Part shown: positions 12,601-21,600 of the stretch, in pieces
Layout: each line of letters begins with the position of its first letter
Numbering within the stretch: position 1 is the first letter of the stretch
Assembly: GCA_032622095.1 (NCBI GenBank)
Contig: CP136067.1
Coordinates: forward strand, 96,646,707 to 96,710,706
From: Siphonodentalium dalli
Lineage: Eukaryota; Mollusca; Scaphopoda; Gadilida; Siphonodentaliidae
Length of the DNA stretch: 64,000 bases
Direction: 5' to 3'
The notes under the pieces: generated by a model
What the model was told of the DNA's origin: nothing
Database searches by the model: none
What the model saw: the letters and a program-made list of their open reading frames with translations, nothing else
Program-made: the position numbers and the translations under genes

Positions 12601-15600
12601 ACTGTATGAAAATAAGAGTAGGATATTAGGAATTTTATAGTGATGTTGCCCTGATGCTGCGTGTTTTCGGTGGTGAAATTCCTACATTCAAAGGTCACTT
12701 CCGCCATATATGTAATTATCCTATTTAAATACATCAGCATTTAGGAAATCAATGTCTATGCTATAGAAATACTATAGAAAATGAAGGGAATGTAATTAAA
12801 ATAGGTATATACATTATGTTTTATGATATATCTTAATATATTTAAATATTCTGTAGCTTTGTGTGATGGTGAAACACTGCACAACTTCCAATTGTAAGTT
12901 TCTACAGTTTTTATAAACAATAGATTACAAGCTGTTACTACAAATACAGAGGGTGACATTTGCTTTTTGACAATATTAATGACAGATTGGGAGATGATGA
13001 TATGAGATATATAAGAGAAAGAAAGCTATATAAAGACAAACTTTTGGTGATCGGATTGCCCTAACAAATAAGTAAACATTTGTCCTTGTCAGTCATAATT
13101 TACATTACCCACACAAAACTGCTGAATTTTATCTTGTTTTTATACTCACTGTGATATCTGTCCACCGAATGATTATCTTCGCTTCTTTCCCCATGAGGAA
13201 TGAATAAAAGCAGAGATGATTAATACTGAGGTACATCCACCCCTGTCTCGGCACCCGTCCTTTCCAATAGCTGCATGAGTAATCTGGAATGGGAAAGGAA
13301 CAAATATAGGTGATTAATACTGAGGTACATCCACCCAGGTCTGGGCACCAGTCCTTTCCAAAAGCTGCATGAATAATCAGAAATAATAAACATAATTCCT
13401 GACATAAGAAACAGAACAGGTGATGATTTATTAGGCTCCTGTGAATCACGATTGTTTCATCGAATCGAACCTCAAATCGAATCGGGGGGAAGATTTCACA
13501 TCGAATCGATTAAAATATTCGAATAAATATTTAACAATTTGTTTTCATCGCTGTTTTCATGATGAGTATTTGATCAATTCATCATGCCCCTACAATGTCA
13601 TATTTTGGCTGATTATATCTTACTATACTGGAAAATTGAGAGGATATTAAAATGAAATTGGATTAGAAAAGGGTGCATTTGTATCCTATTGATTGGAACA
13701 TAGGTTGTTATCTCCATTCTGTTAAACAAAATCAATGTTTTCAGATCTTTTTCATTTATACATATTAGACACTTGCACGAGTCTCCCAATGCGGGAGGGT
13801 TCGAAAATTTATCAATCTCCGCTCATTTTGAATTGAATTTTAACCTTTTGCATAATTTCACATCGATCGAATCTCGAATGTTCACAGCAGCCTATGATTA
13901 TAGAAGAAACCAATTAGTTTTACAGGTTTCAGTGCTAGTGTGATAACAACATCGCGTGAGGTAGCAACTCTTTCCACTGATACAAATCCCTTCAGAAAAA
14001 ACCTGCCTGTAGTTTTAACCCAAGCCATTGTTATTAACCCTGTCATGATGGGAGGTGCGCTGGTGCAGCATTAAAGATTCTGTGTTAATGCATTCTCTTA
14101 TATACATGTATGTGAGTCTCCCATATGGAGCCTCACAAATGTAAGAGAATGCACTGGTTTACAAGGTGAAGGTAAATATTGTTAAGCGGATGCACTGGCA
14201 CAGGATTTTAATGCTGCACCAGCGCAGCTCCCGTCATAAATGGATTAAAGGTACTCCATCCGATTCGATGGTCCCCATATCATCAGATTCCACCAATTTT
14301 TTAAATGCCTCTTCAGTTATCAGAATCAATTAAATGCCCAAAAGTAATGCTAACTAGTCAACTACATGTATAGTATAAAATTGTCCAAAACGTATTCTTT
14401 ATCAACATTTTGTTCAATGAAATATGGCTGGATTGTCAATATATCTGATAGCAAAACCAATTGATTTATCCATCTTCATCCGCAATTTTGTCGGAGACCA
14501 TCGGTTTGACAACTTTTTACCAGGCCATAAATAACCTCACATCTCGAGAAATAACAAATTTCAAAAAGCGATATCTGATCACTCTGAGCTTTGATGTGTG
14601 TGTTCCTCAAATCAAATATTTTTTACCCCGAAGCCAAAGAAATAGGAATTTGGGAGCATTCATTTGGATTATACATATGTAAGCAATTAAACAGTCTGGG
14701 GGAAGGGGGGTATAATAACAATAGGCCATGATTGCTGACCATAAAAATGGTTAACTCACAGTTCACTAGTTTTTCTTCTTTAGGCATATTAAACAGCTTT
14801 CTGAACTTCTTTGTGGCCACCTTAAACCGAACTGTTTCATCATCTGCAACACAGAAATACACATATACAAGTAAACATTAATGTGATGATGTTTTATAGT
14901 ATCTCTCCCAATTTTGGTCCCAGTTGTATGGATAAGAGGGGAAAAGTTTCTGGTTCATTCCTGGTATCGTTGATGTATTTACTAAGGGCTATATTATTAT
15001 GATATTGTCGACATTGTATAGAAATTTCAATTTCGTTTACCATCCTGATTATTTAGTAATATCAAATTTTTTTGGCTATGTTGGTAAGTTCCAATCTAAT
15101 TTCCTTATATGTTTGAGCTCAAGTGTTGCTCTTCCTCAACATTGTTCAAACCACACCTTCTGCATAAGTGTAAATGGCATGGTGTGCTTTTAGGTTTTGT
15201 ATATATATAGCCCGTCTAAAGAATGCATGCGTGTCACCAATTTTGTAATCAATTTTCTTTATCCCTTTACCCAACAAAACGACCATAGGTCGCCTCGCAT
15301 ATATAAGAGAATGCATTGGCCTAAAAAAAATCTTTTTTTAACACTTTTTACCATTTTTTCTTACATTCTTTAACAATTTTATAATTTTTAATGTGTTAAG
15401 CCAATGCATTCTCTTATATATGCGAGGCGACCTATGGTCGACTCGCATATATAAGAGAATGCATTGGCACAGGGCCCTTCTGTTGGGTAAAGGGTTATAC
15501 CAGTTTTTGCTGAACCTTTCATCTGAACATTCCCTCCATACGACTGAATATGAATCCTGTGGACTTCTACACTTGCATTACTTTTATAAATGGATGGGAT

Positions 15601-18600
15601 AATCCATTTATACTTTTATAAATGGATGAGAGAATCCATTTATTCATGAAAGGGGTAATGGACTTCATATTTACCTTCTTTGAGAGATTCCTCATTAGCT
15701 AAAAGACTCTCAAATTTACACTTGATGAGCTCCGTGGCATCTTCTTCATGATCAAAGGCACCTGTGAGGGAGGTAAACATACATAAATAGGTAAACAACC
15801 GTAATTAGATCTATAAACAAGAGGCCAAATGTAATTGGAAGATGTGATACCAGACATAGGCATAGAGGGTGATTTGGGAGACATCTTCTCCCTAAAATGT
15901 GTCACTTCTCCTTTTTGTTATCTCATGGAGAAGTGACTTCTCTCTTATATACATGTACCAGTATGCAAATGTTCAAACAGCATTTTAAAAATATATTTTA
16001 TTGATTATAATGGAGTTCTTACTAACTATAATGGTTTTGTAAATGGGCTCTTGTGTTGCATAATACTTTTTGGATCACAGAAGGGTGATGTTGGCATGGG
16101 GTCTAAGCTGGTCCCTTTGTGATACCCATGTCTTCTATTAAGGCGTCTGCTTAGGTAGTAAAATACTGAATCATAATCTGTAGACACAATACCCATGACT
16201 CATATGTAGGGGCCTACTAAGGGGGTAAACAAACATAATTAGACAAACAAGAGGCCCATTCGGATTACCTTTTTCTTTTCATAGGACAACCTCTCAATGG
16301 AGAGTATGAGCAATAATTTCAAATATAACAAAAAGTAACAAAGTTGTCAAAAATTGTCAAGTTATCACTGCTCACAAGATCATTGATATCCTAATTTGAA
16401 TGATTCTTTAAAAATCTTGAACTAGGATAGGATAGGATATTTTATATCAATATACATATATTAATGCATTTTATAAATATTGTATTGTAATATATATTCG
16501 AGGTGGTGGCATAGTCAGGCTAGACTGTCTTACTGCCACCCCCTAGTTAAACTTTGTAATAAGCAATTATCCTTATAGCACTGGTGACATAACCCGATAG
16601 CAGACAGAATTACTCCTAGATAGAACAACTTAATTTCAATGAAAGCATGGCTGTGACCATGGCAATTATTTTTCAGAGCATATGAAGCCAGTATGTCAAC
16701 ATTTTTCATACTTTTCATCTATCTTATACCTCCTTCCGTATTATTACGTAGACAAAATGAGCCATGTCCATTTAATCAAATATGACAGCAGATGAATTGC
16801 AGTGGAAGACTGTCCAGGTAAAACTGGCCCACTAAGAACAAAACCTTAAATTGTATAATTAATTATTGGTATAGCAATCATCAGAGATTTGAGATACAGA
16901 TAAAAGTATGTCCAGCGACTTACAGTAATGCCCTAATTAATTGACTTCTTAACCACAGCAGAATTATGGGTAACTTTTCAGGATTTAGTTGGAAATATGG
17001 CTTCTTGCCATTCATCGGAAAGCTCTCGGGGATTAGGGCATTACTGTAAGTCAAATTAATGCAACCAAAGAAAGTTGAACTCACTGAGTATTTCCATAAG
17101 GTTCTGTTCGATCCATTCCCAATCCTTGTTGATATCTCTCTTATTATTGGCCACAGCGACATCTGTAAGATAGAACAAGAACATAACATATTATATCTCG
17201 TCTAGGTCAAATAATAAAAATTCCATGTTCTCAGGCACCTCCCTGGTCACTGAAATGTTCTTTTAACCCTTCCATGACTGGGGCTTCTTGAAATTTTGCG
17301 AACACCCTGTGCCAATGCATTCTCTTATATATGTGAGTCTCCCATAGGAAGTCTCACATATATAAGAGAATACATTGGCCTAGCAATATTTGGCTTGACC
17401 TGGTAAGCCAGTGCATACTCTTATATATATGAGGCTTCCTATGGGAGACTCGCATATATAAGAGATTGCACGGGCACAGGATATTTGATGCTGCACTAGC
17501 ACAGCTCCCGTCTTGAAAGGGTTATTATAACCTATAACAAAATATCTTTGGGATGGAGCCTAACCCGGACCCAAGCAGACATCAGTACATTGTTCTCTCT
17601 GTATGGGGCTCCATAAAGGGTCATTATAACCTATAATAAATTATCTTTCCTTTATCATGAGGAATAATACACACCAAAAAAACTCCCCACTATATTTGGT
17701 CGTTTCTCAGATTGATACGGACCAATAGTGTAATTGTATGGCTTTGTGGCTGAACACTAACAACATGCTGCCTAGGGCTGTAACGATTCATCATAAATTT
17801 AATGCATCTTGATACACTTTCAAATGACCATATCGTGTCATGTGTATTGTGATTCAGGGAATCAATTAATTCCGGAAGATGGGCATTCTCTCAAGTTTAC
17901 ATGTTTATTATCGGTATGCGTACATGACTCATGTAGCTAACTGTTATTACCGGTATAAAACTGCATTTTAGTTAAAAATGCACTCTATCTCCAGATTTTA
18001 ACATGTTGGTTCACTGGTTGGTTCTGATAATTCAGGTGCTAAATCATTTGAGAACACTAATTTAATGCATCGTGATATGTAATGTATCATTAATCATGTA
18101 TCGTGATTCGTATCATATCATGACCAAGTGTATCATTACAGCCCTGATGCAGCCCAAACTGTAACCCTCTTTTATCACATGGTTTTTTTTTTGGAACATT
18201 TTTGGAAATATTATGTCTGACATTTGCAGAATGCGGTCCCCAGAGCGTGAATTTAGTGATGCTATCCCACACAGTTGGCTAGCATCACCAAATTCACTCT
18301 TTGGGGACCTTCTTTTGCTTATGCCTCAACTGCTATGCAGTTCCCCAGATGTTCACCCATTAGGCACCTCAATTATGCATTTTATCTTCTGCAAATTAGG
18401 GGATATAGAAACTGAACAGAAAGGAAAAGTTACTAAAAACAATGTTAATTTGAGACTATAGATACTTACCAGAAGATGAGGCCAAAGCAGAATGCGGTCC
18501 ACAGAAGGTAATTTGGTTATGCTAGCCTGCTGTGAAGGGTAGCATCACTAAATTCACCGTCTGGTGACCTCATTCTGCAAATGTCAGACATACTATTACA

Positions 18601-21600
18601 AATCGCAGATCTTCAGATTTGATCTTATACTCACTATAGCTAAGTTCCGAGTTTAACGTTTGATGTAGTATCCTGTATGGTGGTGTCTGAAATCAAAACA
18701 AACAAAACATAATATAGGGCTCGGGTGAGTTCATTCAAAATGTCAATCACGTCAGAAAGTTGTATCACTCTTCTACATGTAGAAGTTTCTCTATATTTCA
18801 CAGTTTAAAGGGACCCAAGGCAATCATGGTGAGTAAACGTGCAAAAAAATATAAAAGTCAATAAAAAACGTCACCACTGAGAAAGACATGGAGAAATAGA
18901 TAAACATTATTCTTGTATTAATTATTAATAGTTCTCAAACAACAAAATATCGCGCATTGAAACCATTGTTGTGCAAACAAAACTATTACAGTGATTTGTC
19001 AACAAACATCACAAAATGTGTTGAACTTTGATATCTAATTGGACATTTATCGGAAATTCCAATGTAACAGTATTGATTACATAACAATTATTTTGACATG
19101 CAAAATCTCATTTAATATTGAAATTGAAAATAAGACAAAGTCTATCTATTTTTTCATGACACTTGTTGATGATAGTACAGTAATGCTCAAAATAATTGAC
19201 TCCTTAACCACAGCAGAATTATGGGTGAGAGCTTTCCGATGAATGGCAACAAGCCATATTTCCGACTAAATCCTGAAAAGTTACCCATAATTCCGTTTTG
19301 GTTAAGGAGTCGATTATTTAGGGCATTACTGTACATGCACAGAGCTTAATTGGCCGATTATTAGGGTAATTACCTTAATTGTAATAAATGGAGTTAATTA
19401 TTTAGAGCATTACTGCAACTGTTGATTTACAGACTTTTATGTTATTTCGCATGAACCAACTTTAGTGTTGAACAATTACCGCTGTATGACTTTCCACCAG
19501 TATTTAAAAGAAACAGTATCAACATGACTTCCATAATATACCAATAATATGATTCTGGAGGGTGTTATGGTTTATTCCGACGGAATGATTAACAGACCGA
19601 GGGCCTATTTGCGGACCGATATGCAGTCAAGGGCAGCTAATAGGATCGAGAGCTGTTAATCATTCCTCGAGGGCTGTTAATAAACCATGATGCCCAACAA
19701 AAATAATGTTATTACAATTATTACCACTCTGTCCTCACGTGATCGGTGACCTAACCGGAAGCGGGTGCTGGGCATTAACGAAGACAAAGATTAATAACAC
19801 CTGGCGCCCGCTTCCAGTCAACTTCGCCTCAAAATTATGAAATTATGGAATCTTACTGTGCAGGTAAAATACAGTTTATCTACTAGAGTACACCCTCTAA
19901 AGTAGTAATAATAGGCTATAGCATACTCTAACTAAAGATAGATATACAATGTAAGTGTAGGTAAACTGACCAAACCTTTGAGTCCTTAAAATCATTTACC
20001 TTGTTATCAAGTACTGTATCGATAGTGCCAACAAGAAGACCAGCCAGGCCTCCCCCGCCGTAACCCTTCCTCCTCTGTAAAATGAAGTATGGGTTCGCCC
20101 GCTCTGTTACCCTACAATAATATCAATGTCAGTCACATAATTAACTAATCCACTAAATTGAAACTGGTATAGTGACATAAATATTTAAAATATATTTAAG
20201 TTATGGCAATGATGTGGGTACAGACTTCAATATCAGTTATAACAGCATCCCTAAAGGACAATCTTATGACAATCTTTCAGAAAGGCATCGTGTCAACTGA
20301 TGATTGAAGGTGTCAATCAAGTTTTATATACTTTGACTTAAATTTAAGACACTATTATAGATATGTAAATGATCAAGAAGCATTGAATCATTAATTAACA
20401 ATGATTAAAGTAACATACCCATTATAGTAGACTAGAGCGTCGACTAATTCGGTATTGACATATATTAGAACACCTGATACCTAGATAGCAAGCATATACT
20501 AGTTGGGCCAATGTTGGCAATAGGTTTGGTTGGCTCGACAACGTTGGCCCTATGCCTACAATGTACATGTATCTACCCCAACCATATGGTTTGCAACGTT
20601 GGTCCAATATTTGCCCAAACTAAACTTCTGACATGAATATTGAAAATTGAACGCCGAGCATACCAGTTTTTTTTTTAACAAACAAAATAAAAAAATCCTT
20701 GATGTTTCCAGTTGATATACTCATAATACTGACTACACTTGCATGCAACCATCGTGAAAGCATGCAGATAACTACTTTGCAATCAGTACTAGGAATAGAT
20801 ATCCATATATATCGGTACAGGTCTACTAGTATATAGCAGTGCAATTAAATATGTATAGCAGTATATATGTGTGATAAGTCTCAACGGGCATGGCACATCA
20901 AATATATGTAATTTATTTATATAAAAAAACATCGATCATCGCTGTCCAATATGCAATGCTAGGCCATAAAATAAGCTGTATTGCTATTGGTTGGTACTAG
21001 TACTTGTATATCGTTGGTACATAATTGTTGGCCCATCGGTGTAATGCCAACATAAACGACATACCGTAGCATTCTCTGACATCAAACTTTATGCAAGGGC
21101 ACAACGGTTCAGGCATCTGCATTTCTTATGGTGTGCTGTGTTGCTGCTATAGCACTGATTTTGGCAAATAAAGGAATCAGTTTCTCAGTTGTGATGATTC
21201 ATGGTGATTTGATGTTTCTATTCTAAGTCATGATGACATTTCGGCTTTATCAAACTTATTCATCAGTTTGAACATCTGTACCATATCTGCTCATTCTCTA
21301 TGATAAAATAGCATCATGACGTCGCTCAAGGGCGCTGGCAGCCAGGCAATGTAATTTGCTTGGGACTTGGCGTTGAATGAGTTAAGAATATCGCTGTGGT
21401 GTAAATTGTAAAATATCCCGGTTTCCGCAAATTTCTGGGAGTGAGAAACATGATGTGAATATATGACATCACGATATTCTGGGATCAGTTCACGGTGTTT
21501 GAATCATTAAGGTTTGATATATTTGCTAACAAAAATCGAATACACCCTATCAGCCCCAAAATGATAAAGACTGAGAGTGAGTCTGGAACTCTCACACTGC

